Shown: positions 16,174 through 25,959 of the stretch, piece after piece
Position numbering within the stretch: the stretch's first letter is position 1
How the letters are laid out: the number at the start of each line of letters is the position of its first letter
Assembly: GCF_001570525.1 (NCBI RefSeq)
Contig: NZ_BBXC01000016.1
Span: 1-64,000, forward strand
Direction: 5' to 3'
Length of the DNA: 64,000 bases
Origin: Herbidospora sakaeratensis
GTDB lineage: Bacteria; Actinomycetota; Actinomycetes; Streptosporangiales; Streptosporangiaceae
Translations under genes and position numbers: made by a program
The notes under the pieces: model-generated
What the model was told of the DNA's origin: nothing
Seen by the model: only the letters and a program-made list of their open reading frames with translations
Database searches by the model: none

Positions 16174-17594
16174 AGAATGGCGCCCGGGGCGTACCCGGCG
16201 GCGTGCGGGTGGCGGGCGGTGATCTCCCCCACCCGGGCGGCGACGGCGGCGACCTGGTCGGCGGCCGCGCCGGTGAAGGACACCCGGTCGGCCAGCAGCG
16301 CGTCGAGGTCGGCCCGCGACAGCGGGAACCGGTCGTCGGCGGCCAGGCGGTCGAGCAGGGTGTTGCCGCCGCCGTCCTGGCGCATCGCCAGCGCGGCCGC
16401 GACCGCGTGCTCCTTGATGAGCTCGTGGCCGGCCTCGCGGCCCAGACCGGCCTTGACGGCGGCCATCAGCATCTTGGTCGTGCCGAGGAAGGGCAGGTAG
16501 CGGTCGAGTTCGGCCTCGATGACGGCGGGGAAGGCGCCGAACTCGTCCAGGACCGTCAGCATCGTCTCAACCAGGCCGTCGAAGGCGAAGAACGCGTCCG
16601 GCAGGGCCACCCGGCGCACGACCGAGCACGACACGTCGCCCTCGTTCCACTGGTCGCCGGCCAGTTCCCCGGCCATGGACGCGTAGCCGCGCAGGATCAC
16701 GGTCAGGCCGTTGACGCGCTCGCAGGAGCGGGTGTTCATCTTGTGCGGCATCGCCGAGGAGCCGACCTGCCCCTCCTGGAACCCCTCGGTGACCAGTTCG
16801 TGGCCGGCCATCAGCCGGATCGTCTTGGCCAGCGACGACGGCGCGGCCGCCAGCTGCACCAGCGTGGTCAGCACGTCGTAGTCGAGGGAACGCGGGTAGA
16901 CCTGCCCGACGCTGGTGAAGGCCCGGGTGAAGCCCAGGTGGGCGGCGACGCGCTGCTCCAGGTCGGCCAGCCGGTCGGCGCCCAGCAGGTCGAGCATGTC
17001 CTGGGAGGTGCCGACCGGGCCCTTGACGCCGCGCAGCGGATAGCGGGCGATCAGCTCCTCCAGCCGCTCGTAGGCGACCAGGAGCTCGTCGGCGGCGGTG
17101 GCGAAACGTTTGCCCAGGGTGGTGGCCTGCGCGGCGACGTTGTGCGACCGGCCCGCCATGACGGTCGCGGAGTGTTCGCCCGCCAGCCGGGCCAGCCGCG
17201 CCAGCAGGGCCACGACCCGGTCGCGGACCAGCAGCAGGCTGTCGCGCACCTGCAGCTGCTCGACGTTCTCGGTCAGGTCGCGGCTGGTCATGCCCTTGTG
17301 CACGTGCTCGTGCCCGGCCAGCGCGTTGAACTCCTCGATGCGCGCCTTCACGTCGTGGCGGGTGACGCGTTCGCGCGCCGCGATCGAGGCCAGGTCGACG
17401 CTGTCGGCCGCCTTCTCATAGGCGGTGATCACGTCGGCGGGCACCGGGATCCCGAGATCGGCCTGGGCCTTGAGCACGGCCACCCACAACCGCCGCTCCA
17501 GCACCACCTTGTGGTCGGGAGACCACAGACGGGCCAGGGCGGGCGAAGCGTAGCGGGTGGCCAGGACGTTGGGGATGCGCGGCTTGTCGGTCAC
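16170..17594 (-). CDS. purB: Adenylosuccinate lyase
   Basis: 474 residues from GTG 17594. Carries the fumarase/aspartase-superfamily signature GSSAMPHKMN with the flexible catalytic serine, and upstream HEHVHKGMTSRD and GRSHNVAAQ. Catalyses two steps: SAICAR to AICAR in purine synthesis and adenylosuccinate to AMP. A frame extending to 17630 gives MRGCAASISSGN, which is not family-like, so the internal GTG (preceded by GGGGAAC) is preferred. Its stop overlaps the GNAT start. The gene is not near other pur genes. Confidence 0.96.
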   Translation of the reverse strand: MTDKPRIPNVLATRYASPALARLWSPDHKVVLERRLWVAVLKAQADLGIPVPADVITAYEKAADSVDLASIAARERVTRHDVKARIEEFNALAGHEHVHKGMTSRDLTENVEQLQVRDSLLLVRDRVVALLARLARLAGEHSATVMAGRSHNVAAQATTLGKRFATAADELLVAYERLEELIARYPLRGVKGPVGTSQDMLDLLGADRLADLEQRVAAHLGFTRAFTSVGQVYPRSLDYDVLTTLVQLAAAPSSLAKTIRLMAGHELVTEGFQEGQVGSSAMPHKMNTRSCERVNGLTVILRGYASMAGELAGDQWNEGDVSCSVVRRVALPDAFFAFDGLVETMLTVLDEFGAFPAVIEAELDRYLPFLGTTKMLMAAVKAGLGREAGHELIKEHAVAAALAMRQDGGGNTLLDRLAADDRFPLSRADLDALLADRVSFTGAAADQVAAVAARVGEITARHPHAAGYAPGAIL

Positions 17595-17632
17595 GTTCCC
17601 CGAGCTTATCGAAGCCGCGCATCCCCTCACGT

Positions 17633-20600
17633 CTACCGGGTGGGGGCCAAAGCCTCCTCGTCGTACACCTCGAGCTTGCGCTCGTGCTTGGGTGTACGGC
17701 TGAAGCGCTCCTTGGTCCTCTCCACCATCACGTACAGCGTCGGCACCAGGACGAGCGTCAGCAGCGTCGAGGACACCAGGCCGCCGATGACGACGATCGC
17801 CAGCGCCTGCGAGATGAACCCGCCCGACCCCGTCAGGCCGATCGCCATCGGGGTCAGCGCCCCGATCGTGGCCAGCGCCGTCATCAGGATCGGCCGCACC
17901 CGGCGGCGGCCGCCCTCCATGACGGCCTCCACCACGCCCATGCCCTGCTCGCGGTACTGGTTGACCAGGTCGATCAGCACGATCGCGTTGGTGACGACGA
18001 TGCCGATCAGCATCAGCATGCCGATCAGCGCCGGCACGCCCAGCGCCGTGTCGGTGATCAGCAGCAGCCCGATCGCGCCGGTCGCCGCGAACGGGATCGA
18101 CACCAGCAGGATCAGCGGCTGCACGAAACTCGAGAACGTCGCCACCATGATCATGAAGACGATCGCGATGGCCAGCACCATCGCCAGCCCCAGGTCGGCG
18201 AACGCCTCCTCCTGGTCGGCCGAGGCGCCGCCCACGGTGGCGCTCACCCCGGCAGGCAGCGTGAGCGTGTCGAGCGTGGCGGTGACCTCGGTGGTGACCG
18301 CCCCCAGGTTGGAGGCGTCGGCCGCGCCCGACACCGTCGCGGTGCGCTCGCCGTCGAGGCGGCTGATCTGCGTCGGGCCGCCGTCCTTGACGACCTCGGC
18401 GACGTCGGTCAGCTTCACCATGCCGGTCGCCGAGGCGATCTCCAGGTCCTCCACCTGCGCCAGGCTCTCGGGCGTGTCGCCGGTGCGCAGCACGATGTCG
18501 GCGGCCCGGCCGTCGATGTCGATCGACCCCACCGGCGCGCCCCGGAACGCCTGCGCGACCTGCTGGCCGATCGCCGCCTCGGTCAGGCCCTTCTCGGCCG
18601 CCTTCTCCCGGTCGACGTGGACCTCGATCCGGTCGGCGCTGTCCTCCAGGTTGGAGGCCACGTCACGCAGGCCCGGCACGCCGGCCAGCGCCCGCACGAC
18701 GGTCGCCGAGGCGGCCGACAGCTGGTCGACGTCGGGGCCCTGCAGGATGACCTGCATCTGGTTGGAGGCCAGGCCGCCCCCGCCGCCGCCCCCGCCGACC
18801 GTGATCTCGCCCACGCCCGAGCCCAGGGCCGCGAACTTCTCCCGCAGCCCCTCCTGCAGCGCGTTCGCGTCGACGTCGTCGGCCAGCGTCACCGAGAAGG
18901 CGGCCCGGTCGGCGCTGCCGCCCGCCCCGCCCATGAACTGGTTGCCGCCGCCGACGTTCACCTGGTAGGACGCCACCCCCGGTTCGTCGGCCAGGATCTG
19001 CTCGACCTTCCCGGCGGCCGCGTCGGTGGCCTCCAGGTTCGTGCCGACCGGCATGCGCTGGCTGATGTTGATCGTGTCCATGCCGGCCGAGTCGAGGAAG
19101 TTCGTCTTCAGGTTCGGCGCCAGCGCCATCGTCCCGATGAAGATCACCACACCGATGGCCAGCGTCACCCAGCGCCGCTGCGTCGCGAACCGCAGCACCG
19201 GCAGATAGGCGCGCTGCAGCGGCGAGCGCAGCTCCTTGGCCTCGGCCTCCTCCCGCGCCCGGCGCGCCTCCTCCGGCGACAACGCCGGCGCCTTCAGGAA
19301 CCAGTAGGCCAGCACCGGGATCACCGTCAGCGACACCAGCAGCGAGGCCAGCAGCGCCACCGTCACCGTCACCGCGAACGGCGAGAACAACTGGCCCACC
19401 ATGCCGCCCACGAACGCGATCGGCGCGAACACCGCCACCGTCGTCAGCGTCGAGGCCGTCACCGCGCCCGACACCTCACGCACCGCGCCCAGGATCGCCT
19501 GCCGCTTCGGCTCGCCATAACCCAGATGGCGCTTGATGTTCTCCAGCACCACGATCGAGTCGTCGACCACCCGCCCGACCGCGATCGTCATCGCGCCCAG
19601 CGTCAGCAGGTTCAGCGAGTAGTCGCCCACCCACAACGCGATCAGCGCGATCACCACCGACAGCGGGATCGACACCGCCGTCACCAGCGTCGACCGGATC
19701 GACAACAGGAAGATCAGAATGATGATGACCGCGAACGCCAGGCCCAGCAGGCCCTCGGTCGTCAGGTCGTGGATCGACCGCTCCACATACGGCGCCTGGT
19801 CGAACACCACCGTCAGCGTCGCCCCCGACCCCAGCGCCGTCGTCAGCTCCGGCGTCAGGTCCCGGACGTCATGGGAGATCGCCACCGCGTTCCCGTCGGG
19901 CTTCATCGTGATCGACACGCCCAGGCTCGGCTTGCCGTTGGTCCGCGTCAGCGTCGTTGCGCTGTCGTCGACCACCTCGACGTCGGCCACCGACCCCAAC
20001 GTCACCGGCTTGGGCGGCGCCGGCGGCCGCACGCTCGCCACCGGCTGCCCGGGACGGCCCGGCGCCTGCGCCTGCGCGGCCGGCGGCGTCAGGTAGAGGT
20101 TCTTCAGGTCATCGACCGTCGCGACCCGGTCGCCGATCTGGACGGTCAGGTTCCGGCCGTCCTCGGTGATCGACCCGGCCGGGATCGCCACGCCGTTGGC
20201 GCGCAGCAGCTCGGGGATCGCCGCCGGCGACAACCCCTTCTTCGCCATCTCCCCGGTGTCGGGCGTGATCGTCACCTGCTTGCCGCGCGCGCCGGTGACC
20301 TCCACCTCCCGCACCCCGTCGATCCCCCGCAGCGACGGCACCGCCGCCTGCTCCAGCCGGTCGAGCAGCGTCGCCTCGTCACCGCCGGAGGCGGCCAGCA
20401 CCACCACCGGGATGTCGTCGGTGCTGCCCGCGATCACCTGCGGGTCGACCGTCGAGGGCAGCTGCCCCTCGATGCCCGCGATCGCCTGCTCCATCTGGCC
20501 GATGGCCTCGTCGATGTCGGTGCCGAACTCGAACGCCACCTGGATCGAGGCCATGCCCTCACGCGAGGTCGAGGAGATCTCCGTCACCCCGGCGATGCCC

Positions 20601-20818
20601 TGGAAGCTGCTCTCGATAGGCTTGGTGACCTGGTCTTCGACGATGTCGGGCGCCGCACCGGCGTACGGCGCCACCACGAACGCCCCCGGGAACTCCAGCG
20701 ACGGGAACAGCTGCTGTTTCAACGAGGGGATGGCATAGGCGCCGAGAGCGCTGGCCACCACCGCAATCATGATCACAAGAGTGCGGTTGGCGAGGCTCAG
20801 CCTGGCCAGGAAGGTCAT
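17633..20818 (-). CDS. RND-type efflux transporter permease (AcrB/SwrC-like)
   Basis: 1,061 residues in the classic RND arrangement: a first membrane helix (about 12-32), a large periplasmic-type loop, six membrane helices (about 345-545), a second loop and a final five-helix bundle. Characteristic segments are FPGAFVVAPYAGAAPDIVED, GRVVDDSIVVLENIKRHLGY (TM4 acidic pair for proton relay) and IGIVVTNAIVLIDLVNQYRE. It is a hydrophobe/amphiphile efflux type rather than MmpL. No adaptor protein gene is adjacent. Divergent from a MarR regulator, which probably represses it. Confidence 0.92.
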   Translation of the reverse strand: MTFLARLSLANRTLVIMIAVVASALGAYAIPSLKQQLFPSLEFPGAFVVAPYAGAAPDIVEDQVTKPIESSFQGIAGVTEISSTSREGMASIQVAFEFGTDIDEAIGQMEQAIAGIEGQLPSTVDPQVIAGSTDDIPVVVLAASGGDEATLLDRLEQAAVPSLRGIDGVREVEVTGARGKQVTITPDTGEMAKKGLSPAAIPELLRANGVAIPAGSITEDGRNLTVQIGDRVATVDDLKNLYLTPPAAQAQAPGRPGQPVASVRPPAPPKPVTLGSVADVEVVDDSATTLTRTNGKPSLGVSITMKPDGNAVAISHDVRDLTPELTTALGSGATLTVVFDQAPYVERSIHDLTTEGLLGLAFAVIIILIFLLSIRSTLVTAVSIPLSVVIALIALWVGDYSLNLLTLGAMTIAVGRVVDDSIVVLENIKRHLGYGEPKRQAILGAVREVSGAVTASTLTTVAVFAPIAFVGGMVGQLFSPFAVTVTVALLASLLVSLTVIPVLAYWFLKAPALSPEEARRAREEAEAKELRSPLQRAYLPVLRFATQRRWVTLAIGVVIFIGTMALAPNLKTNFLDSAGMDTINISQRMPVGTNLEATDAAAGKVEQILADEPGVASYQVNVGGGNQFMGGAGGSADRAAFSVTLADDVDANALQEGLREKFAALGSGVGEITVGGGGGGGGLASNQMQVILQGPDVDQLSAASATVVRALAGVPGLRDVASNLEDSADRIEVHVDREKAAEKGLTEAAIGQQVAQAFRGAPVGSIDIDGRAADIVLRTGDTPESLAQVEDLEIASATGMVKLTDVAEVVKDGGPTQISRLDGERTATVSGAADASNLGAVTTEVTATLDTLTLPAGVSATVGGASADQEEAFADLGLAMVLAIAIVFMIMVATFSSFVQPLILLVSIPFAATGAIGLLLITDTALGVPALIGMLMLIGIVVTNAIVLIDLVNQYREQGMGVVEAVMEGGRRRVRPILMTALATIGALTPMAIGLTGSGGFISQALAIVVIGGLVSSTLLTLVLVPTLYVMVERTKERFSRTPKHERKLEVYDEEALAPTR

Positions 20819-20896
20819 GCGCGAAGGCTCCTTGACAGAAGGTCGGCCGGAAGATTAATGCGGCTCACCCTAACACTTCGCGTCGTACGAATATTT

Positions 20897-20912
20897 AATG
20901 TCACGTGGCATT
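20897..20912. promoter_or_regulatory. Candidate MarR operator between the RND exporter and marR
   Basis: AATGTCACGTGGCATT is a 16-bp palindrome with one mismatched pair and CACGTG at its centre, in the AT-rich gap between divergent genes. Position and symmetry suit a MarR dimer controlling both directions. Confidence 0.45.
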
Positions 20913-20956
20913 CCTGATAACCTTCTCAGGTTTGCGACAGCCCACCGAAGGCCAGC

Positions 20957-21478
20957 GTGAAGACACCCGACACGACAGACGGCGACGAACGCGACCAGCT
21001 CATCGACTGGATCGCCGACACCCAGCGCCTCCTCGGGCGCGCCTTCGCCCGCGACCGCTCCCTCCCCCTGCTCGCCACCACCCTCACCATGCAGCAGCTC
21101 AAGGTCATCGTCGCCCTGTCGTTCCACGAATCGGCCTCCGGCCAGGAACTCGCCCGCGAACTCGGCATCGGCCTGGGCACCCTCACCGGCATCGTCGACC
21201 GCCTCGTCGCCCACGGCCTGGTCTCCCGCCGCGAAGACCCCGCCGACCGCCGCGTGCGCCGCCTCACCCTCACCACCGAAGGCCGCACCCTCACGGACGA
21301 GATGCTCGACGCCGGCGCCGCCAACTGGCGGCAGATCCTCACCCACCTCGACACCGACACCCTCCGCGACATGAGCCGCGTCATGCAACGGATCAGCGAC
21401 GTCCTCATCGAGGAAATCGGATCATCCGACGATAGGCTGAGCGGTCATGAACAATGTGGACGCCCCCTACCTCACTGA
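20957..21478 (+). CDS. MarR family transcriptional regulator
   Basis: 173 residues from GTG 20957 (GAAGG upstream). The winged helix is typical: LTMQQLKVIVALSFHESASG, QELARELGIGLGTLTGIVDR (recognition helix) and the wing REDPADRRVRRLTLTTEG. Divergent from the RND exporter, so likely its drug-responsive repressor. Its last 32 bases overlap the SDR gene in another frame, so the SDR is probably co-transcribed. Confidence 0.88.
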   Translation: MKTPDTTDGDERDQLIDWIADTQRLLGRAFARDRSLPLLATTLTMQQLKVIVALSFHESASGQELARELGIGLGTLTGIVDRLVAHGLVSRREDPADRRVRRLTLTTEGRTLTDEMLDAGAANWRQILTHLDTDTLRDMSRVMQRISDVLIEEIGSSDDRLSGHEQCGRPLPH

Positions 21479-22220
21479 CCTGTTCGGCCTCCACGGCCGC
21501 ACCGCCCTCATCACCGGCGGAAGCAGCGGCATCGGCTACGCCATCGCCCGCGCCCTCGGCGGCGCCGGCGCCCACATCACCATCGCCGCCCGCCGCCAAA
21601 CCCACCTCGACCAGGCCCTCACCCGCCTGCACGCCCACGGCATCACCGCCACCGCCGTCCAAGCCGACATGGGCGACCCCGACGACCTCACCCGCCTGTG
21701 CCAGACCGTCACCGACACCGACATCCTCGTCACCAGCGCCGCCAACAACATCCGCCACCCCATGGGCGAGCTCACCCCCGGCGACTACGAACAGACCATC
21801 GCCGTCAACCTCACCGCCCCCTACCGCCTCGGCCAGCACCACGCCCCCCGCATGGCCAGCCGCGGCTGGGGCCGCATCATCAACATCGGCTCCCAGCAGA
21901 CCCACCGCGCCTTCGGCAACAGCGGCGCCTACGGCGTCGCCAAAGCCGCCATCGGCGGCCTGTCCCGCTCCCAAGCCGAAGCCTGGAGCCCCCACGGCGT
22001 CACCGCCAACACCATCCTCCCCGGCTTCGTCCTCACCCCCCTCACCCAAGCCGCCCAAGCCATCCCCGGCCGCGTCGAAGCCCTCGCCGCCCGCCACGCC
22101 GTCGGCCGCAACGGCCTGCCCGACGACTACGCCGGCATCGCCGTCTTCCTCGCCTCCGACGCCGCCGCCTTCGTCACCGGCCAGAACATCTGCGTCGACG
22201 GCGGCTTCTCCATCACCTGA
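21447..22220 (+). CDS. Short-chain dehydrogenase/reductase (SDR)
   Basis: 257 residues. Classical SDR features: cofactor motif TGGSSGIGYAIA (TGxxxGxG), SAANNIRHP in place of NNAG, catalytic Ser (INIGSQQTH) and YGVAK (YxxxK), and C-terminal FLASDAAAFVTGQNICVDGG. Closest in pattern to gluconate 5-dehydrogenase or 3-oxoacyl-ACP reductase types; substrate not determined. Overlaps the 3' end of marR. The codons are strongly C-ending. Confidence 0.9.
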   Translation: MNNVDAPYLTDLFGLHGRTALITGGSSGIGYAIARALGGAGAHITIAARRQTHLDQALTRLHAHGITATAVQADMGDPDDLTRLCQTVTDTDILVTSAANNIRHPMGELTPGDYEQTIAVNLTAPYRLGQHHAPRMASRGWGRIINIGSQQTHRAFGNSGAYGVAKAAIGGLSRSQAEAWSPHGVTANTILPGFVLTPLTQAAQAIPGRVEALAARHAVGRNGLPDDYAGIAVFLASDAAAFVTGQNICVDGGFSIT

Positions 22221-22390
22221 ACCACCCGCGCCCCACACCCCCGCACGAGAGCCACGCCGAGCACGCAGACGAGCCCGCGAAACCGGCCGAGCGCGGAGAA
22301 ACGCGGCCCAGCCCCCTTCTCCCGTAGCCGAGAGAACCGGGCGCGACCGGTCGCCGCCGCGCACGGCGCGGACCGGGCGCCGACGTCGGC

Positions 22391-22414
22391 GCCGGCCACG
22401 CGAAGCCGTAACGG
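22391..22414 (+). repeat. Third copy of the dispersed repeat (outer block)
   Basis: About 21 of 24 positions match 1271-1294, and it is likewise followed by an A-rich run and AGACC. Here it lies just upstream of a strong terminator hairpin in the gap after the SDR gene, so the element prefers intergenic 3' ends. Bases 22221-22390 hold no gene. Confidence 0.6.
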
Positions 22415-22429
22415 AAGAAAAGACCCGTA

Positions 22430-22475
22430 CCCATCGGCCGCCCGCGGAAGGGGAAGAACACGGGCGGCCGATGGG
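22430..22475. terminator. Bidirectional terminator hairpin
   Basis: A perfect 15-bp GC-rich stem (22430-22444 with 22461-22475) and a 16-base loop between the convergent SDR and PPOX genes; it ends 4 bases from the PPOX stop. Confidence 0.7.
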
Positions 22476-22478
22476 GCA

Positions 22479-22952
22479 CTAGCGACGGCGGACCACACTC
22501 ACCCCGCGGCCCGGCGCCCAGTTCTCGATCACCAGCATCGCCTCTTCGACCCGCGTGATCACCGCACCCTCGATCTCCACCCGGAACAGGTGCGACTCCC
22601 CCGGATCCCCGCCCACCACGGCCTTCACCACCTGCGGGTCGGTCACCTCCACCGCGCGCCCCGACAACTTCGCCTCACCCGGCCAGGTGCCCGACCCCTC
22701 CTCACCCGGATCGGTCGTCGGGCCGTGCAGCGCCATGCGGCCATCGCGCAGCAGATCGGCCGCCTTCACCGCCTTGGTCATCGACCCCAGCCACAACTCC
22801 CCCTGCGCGAACTGGGTCTCGGTGCCGCTGATCCGCGGCGAGCCGTCCCGGCGCAGCGTCGCCATCGTCTTGTGCTTGCCCACGTCGAACAGCCGCAGAA
22901 AGCGCGCTGCGAACTCAGGGGCGTCGTTCTCGATCTCCTGCCACGAGGCCAT
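22479..22952 (-). CDS. Pyridoxamine 5'-phosphate oxidase-like flavin/F420-binding protein
   Basis: About 157 residues from M at 22952 (MASWQEIE); a longer frame to 22982 adds 10 unlikely residues. The split-barrel PPOX pattern is visible: KHKTMATLRRDGSPRISGTE, ELWLGSMTKAVKAADLLRDG, ESHLFRVEIEGAVITRVE. Actinobacterial relatives bind FMN or F420 and reduce small molecules. No partner gene. Divergent from the aldo/keto reductase gene. Confidence 0.82.
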   Translation of the reverse strand: MASWQEIENDAPEFAARFLRLFDVGKHKTMATLRRDGSPRISGTETQFAQGELWLGSMTKAVKAADLLRDGRMALHGPTTDPGEEGSGTWPGEAKLSGRAVEVTDPQVVKAVVGGDPGESHLFRVEIEGAVITRVEEAMLVIENWAPGRGVSVVRRR

Positions 22953-23046
22953 GCCCGCCATAGTGCACCCCGCCACCGACAAAATCGGCTCGGCCGTCGT
23001 CGATAGGTTGTGAAGTGCGGGTCAGCGCATGCCAACAACCCACCAG

Positions 23047-23060
23047 CTTTACAAAGTAAG
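23047..23060 (+). promoter_or_regulatory. Copy 1 of the CTTTACAAAGTAAG motif, in the aldo/keto reductase promoter
   Basis: The exact 14-mer lies 13 bases before the ATG and includes TAAGAT when read into the next bases, a possible -10 element. CTTTACAAAG is a short dyad (CTTT-AC-AAAG), so a repressor binding here would block the reductase promoter. Confidence 0.45.
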
Positions 23061-23073
23061 ATAGGGAGCAGAC

Positions 23074-24045
23074 ATGGAGACGCGCACACTCGGCCATCTC
23101 GCCACCTCCGCCCTCGGCCTCGGCTGCATGGGCATGAGCGACTTCTACGGCCCCGGCGACGACGCCGAATCGATCGCCACCATCCACCGCGCCCTCGACC
23201 TCGGCATCACCCTGCTCGACACCGCCGACGCCTACGGCCCCTTCACCAACGAGAAGCTCGTCGGCCGCGCCGTCCGCGACCGCCGCGACCAGGTCGTCAT
23301 CGCCACCAAGTTCGGCATCCAGCGCGCCGACGACGGCACCCGCCTGGGCATCAACGGCCACCCCGACTACGTGCGCGCCGCCGCCGACGCCTCCCTGACC
23401 CGCCTCGGCGTCGACCACATCGACCTCTACTACCAGCACCGCGTCGACCCCGCCGTGCCCGTCGAGGACACCTGGGGCGCCATGAAGGAACTCGTCGACG
23501 CCGGGAAGGTGCGCTTCCTGGGCATCTCCGAGGCCGCGCCCGAGACCGTGCGGCGCGCCCACGCGATCCACCCCATCACCGCCGGGCAGTACGAATACTC
23601 CCTGTTCACCCGCGACATCGAGACCGACCTGCTGCCCGCCCTGCGGGAACTGGGCATCGGCCTGGTCCCCTACAGCCCCCTGGGCCGCGGCCTGCTCACC
23701 GGCGCCGTCGACCTCGGCGACCTGCGCGAAGACGACTTCCGCCGCACCAACCCCCGCTGGGAGGACGCCAACCTCAAGGCCAACATGGCCCTGGTCGGCG
23801 AAGTGGCCGCCGTCGCCCGCGCCCACGACGCCACCGCCGCCCAGGTCGCCCTCGCGTGGGTGCTGGCCCAGGGCGACGACGTCGTGCCGATCCCCGGCAC
23901 CCGCCGCGCCGCCCGCGTCGAGGAGAACATCGCCGCCACCGGCCTCACCCTGTCAGGCGCCGAACTGGCCACCCTGGGCGACCTCGCCGACCAGGTCGCC
24001 GGCGACCGCTACAACGCCGCCGGCATGGCGACCCTCAACCACTGA
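23074..24045 (+). CDS. Aldo/keto reductase
   Basis: 323 residues, a TIM-barrel NADPH-dependent oxidoreductase. Visible catalytic tetrad regions: [18 protein letters not shown] (Asp, Tyr), VIATKFGIQ (Lys) and DLYYQHRVD (His). The C-terminal NADP-binding segment is [20 protein letters not shown]. The AKR type resembles the YhdN/AKR13 group, often induced by electrophile stress. AGGGAG precedes the ATG. The 3' end overlaps the convergent alpha/beta hydrolase gene by 11 bases. Confidence 0.92.
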   Translation: METRTLGHLATSALGLGCMGMSDFYGPGDDAESIATIHRALDLGITLLDTADAYGPFTNEKLVGRAVRDRRDQVVIATKFGIQRADDGTRLGINGHPDYVRAAADASLTRLGVDHIDLYYQHRVDPAVPVEDTWGAMKELVDAGKVRFLGISEAAPETVRRAHAIHPITAGQYEYSLFTRDIETDLLPALRELGIGLVPYSPLGRGLLTGAVDLGDLREDDFRRTNPRWEDANLKANMALVGEVAAVARAHDATAAQVALAWVLAQGDDVVPIPGTRRAARVEENIAATGLTLSGAELATLGDLADQVAGDRYNAAGMATLNH

Positions 24046-24790
24046 AACCCTCCAGCCGGTCGAGCAGCAGCCGCGCAACCTCGCCGGGCCGCTCGATCGA
24101 GGGCAGGTGACCCGCCCAGCCGAGCTCCACCAGCTCCGCCGACGCCAGCCCCGCCGCGATCACCCGCGCGCTCTCCTGGAAGTACGGAAGATCATGTACC
24201 CCGTACACCACCACCGCCGGCGCCGTGATCACCGACAGGTCGATCGGCAGATGCCCGGCCGTCGGCTCCGGATCGGCGGCCAGCTGCAGCTCGAAGGAGG
24301 TGCGCTGCATCTCCGCCACCCAGATCCGCTCCGCCTCCCCCGCCTCGGGCCCGAGCCAGGTGTCGACGTTCAGCCGCACCGCGCCCTCGACGTCGCCCGC
24401 CTCCAGGAAGGCGTCCTCGGCCTGGCCGAACGCCCGCAGCTCCGGCGTCGGCGGCAGGCCCATCCCGGCGGCCAGCAGCACCAGCCGGCCCACCAGGTCG
24501 GGGCGCGCGGTGGCCACCTCCAGCGCCACCCGCCCCCCGTGGGAGGCGCCGATGACGGCGGCCCCCCGCACGCCCAGCCCGTCGAGCACCTCGGCCACGT
24601 CACCGGCGTCGGTGTAGGGCTCCTGGGCCGCCCACGGGCTGCGCCCGAAACCGCGGAAGTCCAGCCGCACCACCCGGAACCGCGCCGTCAGCTCCACCCA
24701 CAGCGGATCCCACATGCGCGCGTCGGCGGCACTCGAATGCAGCAGCACGACAGGAGCCCCGGAACCGGCCTCCTCGAACCAGACACCCAA
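24035..24790 (-). CDS. Alpha/beta hydrolase
   Basis: About 250 residues of family-like sequence: oxyanion segment [26 protein letters not shown], nucleophile elbow GASHGG (Ser), an acid near [10 protein letters not shown] (Asp) and the catalytic His in [12 protein letters not shown]. The start is unclear. Homology begins near a TTG at 24790, preceded by GAGAGG; the frame stays open to an ATG at 24877, but the extra residues are Arg/Gly-rich and not family-like. Substrate unknown. Confidence 0.82.
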   Translation of the reverse strand: MGVWFEEAGSGAPVVLLHSSAADARMWDPLWVELTARFRVVRLDFRGFGRSPWAAQEPYTDAGDVAEVLDGLGVRGAAVIGASHGGRVALEVATARPDLVGRLVLLAAGMGLPPTPELRAFGQAEDAFLEAGDVEGAVRLNVDTWLGPEAGEAERIWVAEMQRTSFELQLAADPEPTAGHLPIDLSVITAPAVVVYGVHDLPYFQESARVIAAGLASAELVELGWAGHLPSIERPGEVARLLLDRLEGFSG

Positions 24791-24938
24791 CAGACGTCGG
24801 CCTCTCTGAGAAGGGCGCTCCCGCCCCCGTGGCAGAGCGCCCGGCCCATCGTCGCCATCCGGCCCCGCCCGGAGCAAACCATTTACCGTCGTCGCGAGGC
24901 TTTTTGCAGGTAAAGGTTGTCCTGCACTGCCCCGGCAC

Positions 24939-24952
24939 CTTTACAAAGTAAG
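24939..24952 (+). promoter_or_regulatory. Copy 2 of the CTTTACAAAGTAAG motif
   Basis: Exact 14-mer directly after the WYL-regulator stop and about 150 bases upstream of the alpha/beta hydrolase start. A half-site-like GGTAAAGG follows at 24909-24916. It may be the hydrolase operator, but the distance is long. Confidence 0.4.
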
Positions 24953-24954
24953 TC

Positions 24955-25923
24955 TCAGCGGTACATCTCCGCCATGCCGAGCGCCGCCTCGGCCATCATC
25001 GCGCGCAGGTCCGCCGGCCCCAGCACCTCGATCAGCGCGCCCATCCGCAGCAGCGTCCACCGCGCCCCGTTCAGCCCTTCCACCGGGATCTCCAGCACCG
25101 TCCACCCCGGGCGATCGGGGTCGGGCTCGGCCAGGGCCAGCGCGGGGGCGGCCCGCTCCTCCCCGATCGTGTACGCCAGCAGCCCCTCTCCCCCGGGCGC
25201 CAGCCGGATGCGGGCCGTCCCGGTGTACAGGCGCGCCGCGAACTCGGCCGAGAACCGCTCCCAGAAGGCCGGCAGGTCGAACTCGCCGCGCTCGAACCGC
25301 CCCGGCAGCCCGGCCAGCGTCAGGATGCGCGCCACCCGGTAGGTCCGCATCGACCCGTCGCACTCGGCCGCCAGGTACCACGACCCGCCCTTGAGCACCA
25401 GGCCGTAGGGCAGCACGTCGCGGCGCACCTCGGCCGGGCCCCACCGCCGGTAGGTCAGCCGCAGCGGGCGCTGCTCCCACACCGCCGCGGCGACCTCGGC
25501 CAGGAACGGCACGTCCTCGGCGCCCCGGTGCCAGCCGGGCACGTCGAGCAGGAACCGCTCGCGCATCCGGGCCGCCTGGGAGCGGGGGCCGGGCGGCAGC
25601 GCGGCCAGCAGCTTCAGCTCGGCGGCGGCCGCGAGCTCGGCGAGCCCCAGGTCGGCGGCCGGTCCGGGCAGCCCGGCCAGGAACAACGAGGACGCCTCGG
25701 CCTCGGTCAGCCCGGTCAGCTTCGTGCGGTAGCCGTCGAGCAGCTGGTATCCCCCGGCGGGTCCCCGGTCGGCGTAGATCGGGACCCCGGCCGACGACAG
25801 CGCCTCCATGTCGCGGTAGACGGTCCGGATCGACACCTCCAGCTCGGCGGACAGGTCCGCCGCCGTCATCCGCCCCCGGGTCTGCAGGAGCAGCAGCAGG
25901 GAGAGCAACCGGCTGGCACGCAT
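24955..25923 (-). CDS. YafY-type regulator: HTH_11 + WYL domain
   Basis: About 322 residues from M at 25923 (MRASRLLSLLLLLQTRGRMT). The N-terminal winged helix has LSAELEVSIRTVYRDMEAL; the middle is a WYL domain (RPLRLTYRRWGPAEVRRDVL, PYGLVLKGGSWYLAAECDGS, RTYRVARI); a WCX extension forms the C-terminus. WYL domains bind nucleic acid or ligands and turn DeoR-like HTHs into regulators of, for example, detoxification or defence genes. Divergent from a DeoR regulator. Confidence 0.88.
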   Translation of the reverse strand: MRASRLLSLLLLLQTRGRMTAADLSAELEVSIRTVYRDMEALSSAGVPIYADRGPAGGYQLLDGYRTKLTGLTEAEASSLFLAGLPGPAADLGLAELAAAAELKLLAALPPGPRSQAARMRERFLLDVPGWHRGAEDVPFLAEVAAAVWEQRPLRLTYRRWGPAEVRRDVLPYGLVLKGGSWYLAAECDGSMRTYRVARILTLAGLPGRFERGEFDLPAFWERFSAEFAARLYTGTARIRLAPGGEGLLAYTIGEERAAPALALAEPDPDRPGWTVLEIPVEGLNGARWTLLRMGALIEVLGPADLRAMMAEAALGMAEMYR

Positions 25924-25959
25924 GACGCCCAGTCTGTCCCATATTGCCGATCGAACAGA

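Noticed and set aside
16077-20917. Frames of about 960-1,080 codons on the plus strand opposite purB and the RND gene
   Set aside because: Low-complexity Arg/His/Gln/Asp translations; the minus-strand proteins are full-length family members.
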